This document shows, piece after piece, positions 32,674 to 40,797 of a stretch of 64,000 nt of DNA (positions within the stretch are counted from its first letter, which is position 1; every line of letters begins with the position of its first letter). The stretch is from Lachancea dasiensis (taxonomy: Eukaryota > Ascomycota > Saccharomycetes > Saccharomycetales > Saccharomycetaceae). The DNA lies in the NCBI GenBank assembly GCA_900074725.1, contig LT598458.1, forward strand, positions 1,240,001 through 1,304,000, in the 5' to 3' direction. The notes below the pieces were generated by a model, which saw only the letters and a program-made list of their open reading frames with translations, had not been told where the DNA came from and ran no database searches. The position numbers and the translations under genes are program-made.

Positions 32674-35079
32674 ATGGCTGATGACACAGAAACGCGAATG
32701 CATGATAGAGACCTCGGAGATTGTAATGATGGCAACGCACAAGAATTGAACACTTCCCTTGAGCCACATTCCGGAAATACTGATCCCGTTATCGGTAGCA
32801 CCAGTCTCGATGCACAAGCAACTCAATTCGAAGCAATTCCGGAAGGTTTAAAATCTGTAGGAATAGATGGACTAGACAATGAGAAAGAAGACAGGGATAG
32901 TGTCATGTTTAGGGTTGGTGGCACAGAAGCGCTTAGCGAAAATAGTGATCCGGAATCTAAAATAAAAACCTCAGCAGATGATGCAGCGATTGAGAGCGAG
33001 GGCGAGATACTGGAACAAATTACAGTATCCCATCCTGGGAATGCTGCTTCCCCGGTTGCGGACAAATCAATAGAAACTCCAGATGTCAACAATAGCGAAT
33101 GCGAATCGGCTATTAACGTATCTGCGTATGAAGGAATGGAGGGTTTGAATTCCGATAAACTATCTGTGAGTGATCATCAAGAAGTTGGCGAAGCGAATCA
33201 ACAGCCCCCCAATGCAAGGGAGCCTACAGGCCATGTTGGGCTCGTGGCCCCACCACCATTACCTAAGAGACATTCCAAAGATCTTCATGCGCAGGCTACA
33301 GAACGAAATACTACAATCCATGCTGTTCCCCCACCGCTGTCGGAAGAGCTTAAAACGCGAACTTTCCAGAAAAACTTAGCTGCCCTCAGGACTAATCCCG
33401 AAGAGCCCCCGCCTCTTCCTGCGAGGTCGGACCACAAGCGGTCAGCTAGTGCTGACTTTGACTTGGTGATAAATCGACTTCAAGACAACGAAGATGAGTA
33501 CAAATCAAAAGATGACACAACACAGGAAAACATACTAGAAGGTGCGCGGCTTCTAAAGTCAAGCTATAGTGCAGTTTTAGAAAGCTTCGATCCTAGCTTA
33601 GATACCTCACAGCACTCGGAAGAACATCGAGAACTAGTGACTACTGATTGGCGGTTCTGGACACGTCTCGTTAGTAACTACGCAGATGTCGCTAAAAAGG
33701 ACTCTGTCAAACTTGAACAAGAAGTTGCTCGGGGCATACCTCCCCAGGTCCGTGGCATCATATGGCAGCTACTGGCATCGGCAAAGTCGAAAGAATTTGA
33801 CCAGGTTTATGAAAGTTTGAACACTGTCGAATCGCCCCATGAGAAAGCCATCGAACGAGATATATCTAGGACTAAATTTCTACCAGATGATAAAAAGCCG
33901 TCTTTATACGAAGTTCTCAAAGCATATTCGTTGCATGATACCGAAGTAGGGTACACTCAAGGGATGGGGTTCATTACTACCGCGCTGCTCTTGAACACAG
34001 AGACGGAATCAGAGTCATTTGGACTCCTGGTAAGTCTGATGAAAGGTTACGGCTTACGCGAACTATTTTTGCCGAACATGCCTGGTTTGCACCTCAAGTT
34101 GTATCAATTTGATAGACTAATCGAAGAAAACTCGCCGTCATTGTACAACCACTTGGTAAGGCAAGGTATACGCTCATCGATGTATGCAACCCAATGGTTT
34201 TTGACATGTTTTGCTTATAGATTTCCACTGTGCTTTGTGCTTCGCATACTTGATGTCGTTTTTGTGGAAGGTTTCGAAGCTCTACTTAAATTTGCAACAG
34301 TGCTCATGATCAAAAATGAAAGCACACTACTTTTACTTGAATTTGATCAACTGTTAAACTTTCTTAAAGATGGGCTTTTTGCATACTACCTCAAGGGTCC
34401 AATCAAAATGGCAGAGCAACCAACAGCTTCCAAGAGTGAGGTGGGTCCCGCAAGTTCCATACTTAGCAAAAGAATACCCTCAAATGAAGACCCTGGCTCT
34501 GAAAGTGAAATTCCCGAGATCTCGTATGCCGTCGATGTTTTCATTCAAGACGCCATGAATGAGGTAAACATTACTCCGATTTCTCTAAGAAGATACGTGG
34601 CAGAATACGAAGAAATTCATTTACTAGAATCGCAGAAAGAAGCCCAGTTAGAATCTCTCAGAATCAAAAATAAACAACTTTACAACGAGGTTCGTCGCCT
34701 GGAGAGAGACCACACAGACCTAAATCGGGAGCATGTAAGCATTGCCAACGAATTGATTGAAGCTCGATTGGCAAACGAGGTGCTCCACGACCAAAATAAG
34801 GATCTTAAATCTGAACTGACACAGCTGCGAGCCCAATTAAAGGAAGAAATACGGAAACAGTCGTTGCCTAACCCCGATTCCGAAATCCCAACGGATTTAC
34901 GTGCCGATTTAGAGGAAACAATGGCGCGCAATCTAGAGGTTATGAACGCCAATCAAGAATTGCAAGAGACGGTGGCCCGGCTTGAGCACAAAATGTACGA
35001 CTTAAAACACGGCGTTTCTGGTGACAGGTCTACAAGCAAAGCAGGAAATTGGAATCATCTGCGCAAGGTGTGGAGGTGA
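32674..35079 (+). CDS. GYP5: TBC-domain RabGAP (Gyp5/Gyl1 ancestor)
   Basis: Rab GTPase-activating protein acting on secretory Rabs such as Ypt1/Sec4 at sites of polarised growth. 801 residues. An acidic disordered N-terminus carries three Pro-rich peptides (APPPLPKR, VPPPLSEE, EPPPLPAR), likely SH3 ligands. The TBC domain follows at about 345-570 and contains both catalytic fingers, ERDISR (arginine, ~395) and VGYTQGMGF (glutamine, ~425). The C-terminus is a long coiled coil. S. cerevisiae has two descendants, GYP5 (YPL249C) and GYL1 (YMR192W), and Gyl1 lacks a functional arginine finger. The intact fingers here make it functionally Gyp5-like, representing the unduplicated gene. Confidence 0.93.
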   Translation: MADDTETRMHDRDLGDCNDGNAQELNTSLEPHSGNTDPVIGSTSLDAQATQFEAIPEGLKSVGIDGLDNEKEDRDSVMFRVGGTEALSENSDPESKIKTSADDAAIESEGEILEQITVSHPGNAASPVADKSIETPDVNNSECESAINVSAYEGMEGLNSDKLSVSDHQEVGEANQQPPNAREPTGHVGLVAPPPLPKRHSKDLHAQATERNTTIHAVPPPLSEELKTRTFQKNLAALRTNPEEPPPLPARSDHKRSASADFDLVINRLQDNEDEYKSKDDTTQENILEGARLLKSSYSAVLESFDPSLDTSQHSEEHRELVTTDWRFWTRLVSNYADVAKKDSVKLEQEVARGIPPQVRGIIWQLLASAKSKEFDQVYESLNTVESPHEKAIERDISRTKFLPDDKKPSLYEVLKAYSLHDTEVGYTQGMGFITTALLLNTETESESFGLLVSLMKGYGLRELFLPNMPGLHLKLYQFDRLIEENSPSLYNHLVRQGIRSSMYATQWFLTCFAYRFPLCFVLRILDVVFVEGFEALLKFATVLMIKNESTLLLLEFDQLLNFLKDGLFAYYLKGPIKMAEQPTASKSEVGPASSILSKRIPSNEDPGSESEIPEISYAVDVFIQDAMNEVNITPISLRRYVAEYEEIHLLESQKEAQLESLRIKNKQLYNEVRRLERDHTDLNREHVSIANELIEARLANEVLHDQNKDLKSELTQLRAQLKEEIRKQSLPNPDSEIPTDLRADLEETMARNLEVMNANQELQETVARLEHKMYDLKHGVSGDRSTSKAGNWNHLRKVWR

Positions 35080-35246
35080 GTTCATTAAAGACCAAACACT
35101 GGCCAAATGAAATCTTCAAGTGCATTTCGTCCGAGATGCTAAAGTTCTGCAATTTTATTGAGATTAAAGCACTGATCGAAGAAAGTAAGTAATGTCCATA
35201 GAAGTCGAAGTCAAGGAATCCTCGAGGCGTACCTTTCTGGCAAGCG

Positions 35247-36017
35247 ATGGCATTCCAAGGACTAACTTTGAGAAGGGGATTTTCCACCTTTTCCTCTTTT
35301 TTCCGGGAATGGAGACTTGTTGAAACCAGAAGCGTTGCCAAACAGCCTGAGTATAAAGTAGGCGACAAAAAGCCAGCATACATTCCAAAGGGTCGCAAAC
35401 AATTTCCAGACTATCAGTTCGGGGAGTCCGCCATTTTTAAACAGAGCAACAAGGGCCTGTACGGGGCCTCCTTCGTACAGTACGGCAATAACATCGCAGA
35501 ATCGAAAACCAAGACGAGAAGAAGATGGCTTCCCAACGTGGTCAGAAAGGGTCTGTGGAGCGAGACGCTGGACCGCAACATCAGTATAAGGATGACTGCC
35601 AAAGTACTCAGGACCATCACCAAAGAAGGCGGCATCGACCACTATCTCACCAAGGACAAATCCGCCAGAATCAAGGAATTAGGGCCTACAGGATGGAGGT
35701 TGCGTTACCGTGTCTTGCAACGACAAGAGCTCAAGGCCAACCCTCCTCACAAAGATGCGCCACTGGTAGAGACCCCCGAGGGCCTCCAGAAGCGCGTTTA
35801 TTTCGAGGGCTCTGTAGGTGGGCAAAATGTGCGCATTACCTGTGGCCGTCGGAAGCTGATGCAGTTCCTGTATCCACTAGAGAAACTAGAGCACCGTGCC
35901 GACGGAAAGAACCTGACGTACAAAGAATTTTTGGATTTATACGCTGGTGCCGACTTCCCCAAGGTTTTGGAGACTTTGCACAAGTACGGTTTTGATTTGA
36001 AAGCCGTGAATATTTAA
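35247..36017 (+). CDS. MRPL24: Mitochondrial ribosomal protein bL28m
   Basis: Large-subunit mitochondrial ribosomal protein of the bL28 family, 256 residues (S. cerevisiae Mrpl24 258; YMR193W). The N-terminus [22 protein letters not shown] is basic and lacks acidic residues until E20, typical of a matrix presequence. The L28 core is visible as [28 protein letters not shown], and a C-terminal extension is typical of yeast. It directly precedes RPL36, as in S. cerevisiae chromosome XIII. Confidence 0.93.
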   Translation: MAFQGLTLRRGFSTFSSFFREWRLVETRSVAKQPEYKVGDKKPAYIPKGRKQFPDYQFGESAIFKQSNKGLYGASFVQYGNNIAESKTKTRRRWLPNVVRKGLWSETLDRNISIRMTAKVLRTITKEGGIDHYLTKDKSARIKELGPTGWRLRYRVLQRQELKANPPHKDAPLVETPEGLQKRVYFEGSVGGQNVRITCGRRKLMQFLYPLEKLEHRADGKNLTYKEFLDLYAGADFPKVLETLHKYGFDLKAVNI

Positions 36018-36468
36018 GAAGCTGATGAGTAGAGAGGCGCGCCAAGATGTAACCAAGATGTAAATAGACAAGGCACCTGTACATACTATATCGTTCAGCC
36101 ACCCAGCGAACGGAACACCCCATACAACATGCTTGAAGGAAGATGCGTATTCGCGAGTACCGTCCATGTCACGCGCGAAGCACGTGATGCTACGACCAAA
36201 TGTCACCCCGGCTTAATTTCTTTCCGTTCAGGCATCATCAATCAATCACTTCACTCTACGGACAGAGACAAGACAGATACGGTGGTGACGCCTGCTCCCT
36301 CTCGTCCCGCACGCATCGCATCGTCTGCCCTTTTTCTTCCCTTCAGCTCGCCCCCACCACCTTTTTTCTGAAAATTGGCAAACGGGAAACACCGTCTCGC
36401 TGGAAACCTATGAGAAACATCTGGAAACATCAGTCATAGACTACGAATATTTGGCTTGTGACTGCTCA

Positions 36469-36480
36469 ACACCCATACAT
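36469..36480 (+). promoter_or_regulatory. Rap1 site upstream of RPL36
   Basis: ACACCCATACAT matches the Rap1 consensus ACACCCRYACAYM. Rap1 recruits Fhl1/Ifh1 at ribosomal protein promoters, and the downstream gene is RPL36. Confidence 0.75.
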
Positions 36481-36565
36481 GTTTTATTTTTCTGTACGAA
36501 TGAAATTTTTCAACTTGCGTCATTTAGGGTTTCTGCGTCGGTAGTCGCAACACAAGGCGCGATAG

Positions 36566-36588
36566 CCGGCAGGCTGCGATCCTGCCGG
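36566..36588. repeat. Perfect inverted repeat (8-bp stem, 7-nt loop)
   Basis: CCGGCAGG and CCTGCCGG flank a 7-base loop. It is the strongest of several inverted repeats in the GC-rich segment between the Rap1 site and the RPL36 start; others are GGGAGC/GCTCCC, the palindrome CTGGGCCCAG, and paired CCTAGG palindromes. Confidence 0.8.
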
Positions 36589-36942
36589 GACTCCTCCTTC
36601 TCCTCGGTCGAGTTCCAGGCGGGAGCCCTGCTCCCCAGACACCATGCTCTGCCTAGCTCGCACGCTGGGCCCAGTCGTGCTCCGTCTAGCGCTGCAAGGA
36701 CGGCCAGGCTCATCCTAGGCTGGACCTAGGCCACTACGTACTTCACTACATGTGATTTCCATTAGCGTCCTGAGGAATCTCGTGGGCCGTGCCCAGACTG
36801 GAAAATTTTCACCATTCACTCGGGTCCCAGGAACAGCGTTGGAATTGGATTCTGCCGGGTTGAATAAAACTAATAACTGGCTTAACTATCAGTTACTCTT
36901 GCAGATAGCCATTAAAATCCAAGCACTGACAATATAGTAACA

Positions 36943-37616
36943 ATGGCCGTTAAGTCTGGTATGTGTGGAATGAGATAACGAGGGCGAAGTGGCAGACAAG
37001 GATGTTGAGTCGATCCCGCAGCAAAGAGTGCTTATTATGTGCACAACGCAGGAGAAGTTTGGGAGGGTGCAATTTGAATCGTGGGATGAACGAGTGTCCG
37101 TTGGCAATTATCGCAGCGTCTACCGAAGGTTAGATGGACCGGCTAATGATGCTGGGAGCACGCTCATGTACGCCGTCTTGGCAGCCGTGGTCTTCGGCAT
37201 ACTCAAGTGACTAGATCTCGCGGTGGTGTGAAAATGTTATGGTTCATTGTCTGTCAGCTTCCTTTCTAGAACCCGTTTGGTGGCGGGCTTGCCGCATTCA
37301 CAGCTTCGTTTTACTAACTCATCTTACAGGTATCGCTACTGGTTTGAACAAGGGTAAGAAGGTCAACGCCATGACCCCAACCCCAAAGATCTCCTACAGA
37401 AAGGGTGCTTCTTCCAACAGAACCAAGTTCGTCAGATCCTTGGTCAAGGAGGTTGCCGGTTTGGCCCCATACGAAAGAAGATTGATCGACTTGATCAGAA
37501 ACGCTGGTGAAAAGAGAGCCAGAAAGGTGGCCAAGAAGAGATTGGGTACCTTCGGCAGAGCCAAGGCTAAGGTTGAGGAGATGAACGACATCATCACCGC
37601 CTCTCGTCGTCACTGA
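36943..37616 (+). CDS. RPL36A: Ribosomal protein eL36, spliced (exons 36943-36958 and 37330-37616)
   Basis: Cytosolic 60S ribosomal protein eL36. Exon 1 (ATG GCC GTT AAG TCT G) gives MAVKS; exon 2 continues GIATGLNKGKKVNAMTPTPK and ends in ITASRRH. The 100-residue product is almost identical to S. cerevisiae Rpl36A/B (YMR194W/YPL249C-A), which also have an intron right after the first few codons. Exon 2 has the extreme codon bias of ribosomal protein genes. The symbol is given as the A copy by convention; this appears to be the single pre-duplication gene. Confidence 0.97.
36959..37329 (+). other. RPL36A: RPL36 intron, 371 nt
   Basis: 5' site GTATGT at 36959, branch box TACTAAC at 37312-37318, acceptor CAG at 37327-37329. 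The interior is unusually GC-rich for a yeast intron and contains a 73-codon stop-free run (36989-37210) in a frame unrelated to eL36. Confidence 0.95.
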
Positions 37617-37948
37617 TTTTCTAGTTGGCATATTGATTGTTTAGTTTGCACCACCAACTTGGACAGAAGAATCTCATTTGGATCCATAAACAACGTATTC
37701 ATATAAATAATACAATTTTGTAACTTAAGCTGCGTTTGGGCCGCTGTTTGGAAGGGACTGTGCTGTCCCCGGGCACGTCATGGATGAGGCAGTGAGTGAA
37801 CGGGTCGTGTAGATTGGCGAGACGCGAGCTGCGTCGCGATGGTATGAAGTGATCTATACGAAAGCCGAGAAGTGTAAGATTTGTTAGTTAAATATTCCCA
37901 ACCATCCAGAACCGGGTCTTGCCTGGGTGCCCTTCCTGTAATACCAAT

Positions 37949-38539
37949 ATGCTGAGTCCGGCGGCTCACTCGGGCCGAGTCCTTACCAGAGTACGAACTT
38001 ATAGCTCTCTACCCCCGCCAACCTACTTTGGTCCGCGAACATCGACTTCGTCTTCACCGCACCCTCAGTTGAAGGTAGCGAATCCGCCAAAAGAGGCCGT
38101 GCGGAAACCTCTTCTGGAGCTGGCTACCGTCCTGTCGGTGATAGCGTTGTCTTTTTTTGCCATTGACAATTATCGATCTCGGTTGACCCTGGAGTTGAAG
38201 ATGGAGGAGAACGCGGTACGTTTCAAGGAGGCTCAGGAGTCGCTAGCTCAACAGGCCAATGCTCATCGCAAGAAGAGAGAGCTTCAGATTTTGAACGAAC
38301 GCAAATTGATACAAACACGCGATATGAAAGCGGTCTTGCATGTTGCAATGCTACGGAAACAGCTGACAGACGCTGGTATAGAGCCCGTTGCGATTGCCCA
38401 AGTGTTGCAGGAGTTTGAAAAAAATGTAAGGATGGAAAACAGTGTTTCCAACGTTAGCGGCACCCGGCTATGGCTGACCAGCGATAGTGAATCCAAAGCC
38501 TATATTTCTGACATTCGCGAATATGATGGTAGAAAATGA
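37949..38539 (+). CDS. Unrecognised protein: presequence-like N-terminus, one membrane span, coiled coil
   Basis: 196 residues from ATG 37949; the frame extends upstream only with non-ATG codons. The first ~30 residues are basic/Ser-rich without acidic residues (MLSPAAHSGRVLTRVRTYSS), compatible with mitochondrial import. One hydrophobic segment lies at about 60-74 (LLELATVLSVIALSFFAID), followed by a charged helix likely to form a coiled coil to about 150. This layout recalls small inner-membrane assembly factors, but I cannot name an orthologue. It lies between RPL36 and CMC4. Codon pattern and clean termination suggest a real gene. Confidence 0.72.
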   Translation: MLSPAAHSGRVLTRVRTYSSLPPPTYFGPRTSTSSSPHPQLKVANPPKEAVRKPLLELATVLSVIALSFFAIDNYRSRLTLELKMEENAVRFKEAQESLAQQANAHRKKRELQILNERKLIQTRDMKAVLHVAMLRKQLTDAGIEPVAIAQVLQEFEKNVRMENSVSNVSGTRLWLTSDSESKAYISDIREYDGRK

Positions 38540-39248
38540 AGGAAAGACGGCAGTTTCAAAATTTACTTTTCGTCTCGCGCATCGGGCGATGTGACTGGCA
38601 TTGGGCAGTCCAGAGCATCGCCCGCTACAATGGAAGGAGAGCCTTGTGAGCCAGTGCGCCACGAAACTCAATTAAAGGTGAATGGAGGACTTCGATACAC
38701 AAAAAAAGACGAATGCATTACTCATATTTAACAAAACCCTGGAGCATCACCCACCAACGCTCAAATAAACGAACTATCACAGTCACCTTTCCACGACTGT
38801 GAGCCCTGGATATCACTCTGATGACCGTTACCCAGCTTTCGACTATCAATCTTGACTATATATTGAAAAATATATATGACGGGTCTAATATCTTTACTTC
38901 TGGTCTTCTCTTACTTTTTAAAAAACCAATACAATGTCTTTTACTAGACACCCAGAGTCACGGTACGTTCGATTTTCTCTATGAATGTTACGCATACAGG
39001 ATGCTCCAAGGCCTGTATCTTCGTGCTCGCGGTAGTCTTACAGAAATTAAAATGATGGGTTTCATGGGACCATCGCGTTTTGACCAACCTTTTAATGTCG
39101 TGTCTGTGCTCGGGACCCTCGGGTTTCAAGTGGGCAGGCTACGCGGTTCTAAATGTACATTTTTCTTACAAATAAATTCTGTAGTTGTGGTAGTGAGACT
39201 ATCTGGTTATTCGCACCTTTGGGGCAATGCTACCAAAACCGTACTCCT
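38540..39248. other. Unassigned interval with promoter-like sequence
   Basis: 709 bases between the 3' end of the 37949 gene and the 3' end of CMC4. A perfect 9-bp inverted repeat (CGGGCGATG at 38583-38591, CATCGCCCG at 38616-38624) lies just after the upstream gene. TATATATT (38857-38864), TATATATGA (38871-38879), a pyrimidine-rich stretch and an A-rich leader precede ATG 38934, but the frame from that ATG closes after 16 codons. No gene could be modelled. Confidence 0.4.
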
Positions 39249-39543
39249 TCAGAGTAGTTTAGCATCAAGCTGTTCCTTACGGCGTTGCTGCAGTTTCAAG
39301 TTCAGGAGCTTTGGAATCGGGCAGCAGGGACTGCGGGCTTCAGCTCCTTGTTCCTGGTAAAACTTGGTGCAACACTCGTAGAGCTGGTCTATCAGCTGAG
39401 TGCATTTACTTTCATCGTAGCCCGTGCGGTTTAGACAGGCTGCAGCGAATTTAAAGTTAGTATGCGCAGTAAAAGATCGTCGGTACCTCGGTTATGTGCA
39501 TACCTTGAATGGCACAGGCCTGGGGCTTGCATGGATCAGGCAT
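39249..39543 (-). CDS. CMC4: Twin CX9C-type mitochondrial protein, spliced (exons 39504-39543 and 39249-39439)
   Basis: Small intermembrane-space protein of the Cmc4 family, imported through the Mia40 disulfide relay. Reading the minus strand, exon 1 encodes MPDPCKPQACAIQ and a split Ala codon; exon 2 continues with ACLNRTGYDESKC and contains LIDQLYECCTKFYQEQG and ARSPCCPIPKLL. The 76-residue product aligns along its length with S. cerevisiae Cmc4 (73 aa), including PC...ACAIQ.C, LIDQLY.CC.KFY and SPCCP. S. cerevisiae CMC4 (YMR194C-B) also has an intron and lies beside RPL36A. The gene is easily missed because larger meaningless frames overlap it on the other strand. Confidence 0.93.
39440..39503 (-). 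other. CMC4: CMC4 intron, 64 nt
   Basis: On the minus strand it begins GTATGC, has a perfect TACTAAC (39456-39462 on the plus strand as GTTAGTA) and ends TGCAG. Joining at these sites restores the ACAIQAC motif exactly. Confidence 0.92.
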
Positions 39544-40106
39544 TGTTCCGTCTTGGCTAAGTTGAAAAGAGAACTGTTCTTCAGATGCGCACAAGTTAAT
39601 AAGCCAGGTGGCTTGCTGGTGCTCGTGTTAAATGACTATACCTGGGAGCTGCAGAACGACATGGAAGCTGTTAACACCGAGGGACCGGCGCTTGAGACGA
39701 ACAGGAGCAACTCTCAACTCTGGCCTAGCGCCTCTCATTCTCATTCCTTTGAAGAGAGAGTAAGAAAGGTTTCTGATGAAGCGAGGCTCGTGGCACGTGA
39801 TTCAAATTGGCAGTGACCGTAGAAACCACTTTGCGCCCAATTGCGCTCACTCGGCTAGCTGGACAAGAACCATTTCTTTGGCTGACTCCAGCAGGTTCTC
39901 CAGTCCTTGCGTGGACTTAAACGGTTGAAAAGAATATATTTGTATGTTAACATATATACTGATATATGTGGATTGCAATGGTTGGGGTTCGACCTTGGTG
40001 GCGCACGGTGACGGGTACACTACCCGTGAACTTTAAACCACTTTTTTTCTTTTTTAGCTGTATATTCAGGCCGAGCCTGAGGTTGTCACTGGACAGTTTC
40101 CACACT
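39544..40106. other. CMC4-INH1 spacer, synteny junction
   Basis: 563 bases holding the CMC4 promoter and INH1 terminator. A perfect AT hairpin (CATATAT-ACTG-ATATATG, 39951-39968) lies downstream of INH1 and could aid 3' end formation. The interval separates genes related to S. cerevisiae YMR188-194 from those related to YDL181-190. Confidence 0.5.
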
Positions 40107-40370
40107 CTATTTGGTTCCGTTGACCTTGTCTTCCAACTGCTCAATCTTCTTCTCTTGTTCCTTGACCTTCTGTCTCAACTTGGCCAATTGCTCCTTTTCA
40201 TGTTGTCTGACATAATAGTCTTCTTGAGCGCGTTCTCTCTTCACAAAAGCATCATCTGCACTTCCACCTCTTGGAGCTCCTGTTGATCCCTCCGACATAA
40301 ATCTTGCTCCCAAACCGGAACGTAGTTTTAGAGATTGTCTCACAGCAGTGCGAGAAGTTGGGCCTAGCAT
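40107..40370 (-). CDS. INH1: Mitochondrial F1F0-ATPase inhibitor
   Basis: Inhibitor (IF1 type) that blocks ATP hydrolysis by the mitochondrial ATP synthase when the proton gradient collapses. 87 residues (S. cerevisiae Inh1 85). The N-terminal ~22 residues form a basic presequence (MLGPTSRTAVRQSLKLRSGLG). The inhibitory region FVKRERAQEDYYVRQHEKEQLAKLR is followed by a coiled coil rich in Lys/Glu. S. cerevisiae has INH1 (YDL181W) and STF1 (YDL130W-A) from the duplication; this is the single-copy equivalent, two genes from LYS20, as YDL181W/182W predict. Confidence 0.92.
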   Translation of the reverse strand: MLGPTSRTAVRQSLKLRSGLGARFMSEGSTGAPRGGSADDAFVKRERAQEDYYVRQHEKEQLAKLRQKVKEQEKKIEQLEDKVNGTK

Positions 40371-40797
40371 TTTCTTTAGTGTAGCTTTGTAGATTCCTTG
40401 CTTTCAAGGTTGGTTGATGACAAGTTTTGTGCTAAAGTCTTAAGCTATGCTTTGAATTCCGTAATATGACAGTTTCTCGCTACCTAAGGGGAGCCAATAA
40501 AATGGAAAATATATGTGTAAATGTGAGTATCACTACTAACGTTATTGAATAATGGACAAAAGCCCTTATTGGAGTAGCTAAGAGCCACCTACGATAGCAG
40601 AAACCATCATCGGTATCCTGCTGAGATAGCGGTCGAGTTTGCATCAAGACTGAGCTTCTTTTATCGTTATTGTCACGGCCGTCCAACGTTATCGCCTTTC
40701 ATTCGGGTCTGCTGATTTTCACGTGAGTTTTGAGACTATAATGTGTATAGCAGTACTAAACCTAAAGACATGACTTGCACATAGGCTAGTAGATTCA
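40371..40797. other. Divergent INH1/WD40-gene spacer
   Basis: 427 bases between divergent starts. Only a short low-quality frame was seen, and no RNA gene or specific site. Confidence 0.5.

Larger units (their letters stand above)
36018..36942 (+). promoter_or_regulatory. RPL36 promoter region (925 bases)
   Basis: Long upstream region. In order it contains a CACGTGAT E-box at 36181-36188, a pyrimidine-rich tract at about 36290-36370, a consensus Rap1 site at 36469-36480, a GC-rich hairpin-dense segment at about 36540-36740, and an AT-rich segment up to the start codon. The Rap1 site fits the usual control of ribosomal protein genes, although it is about 460 bases from the ATG. Confidence 0.6.

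Noticed and set aside
38821-39360. 179-codon plus-strand frame
   Set aside because: It begins inside a promoter-like AT-rich region and runs antisense through CMC4 exon 2; composition is not protein-like.
39424-39816. 130-codon plus-strand frame
   Set aside because: It covers CMC4 exon 1 and intron antisense; the spliced minus-strand product matches a known family, this one matches nothing.
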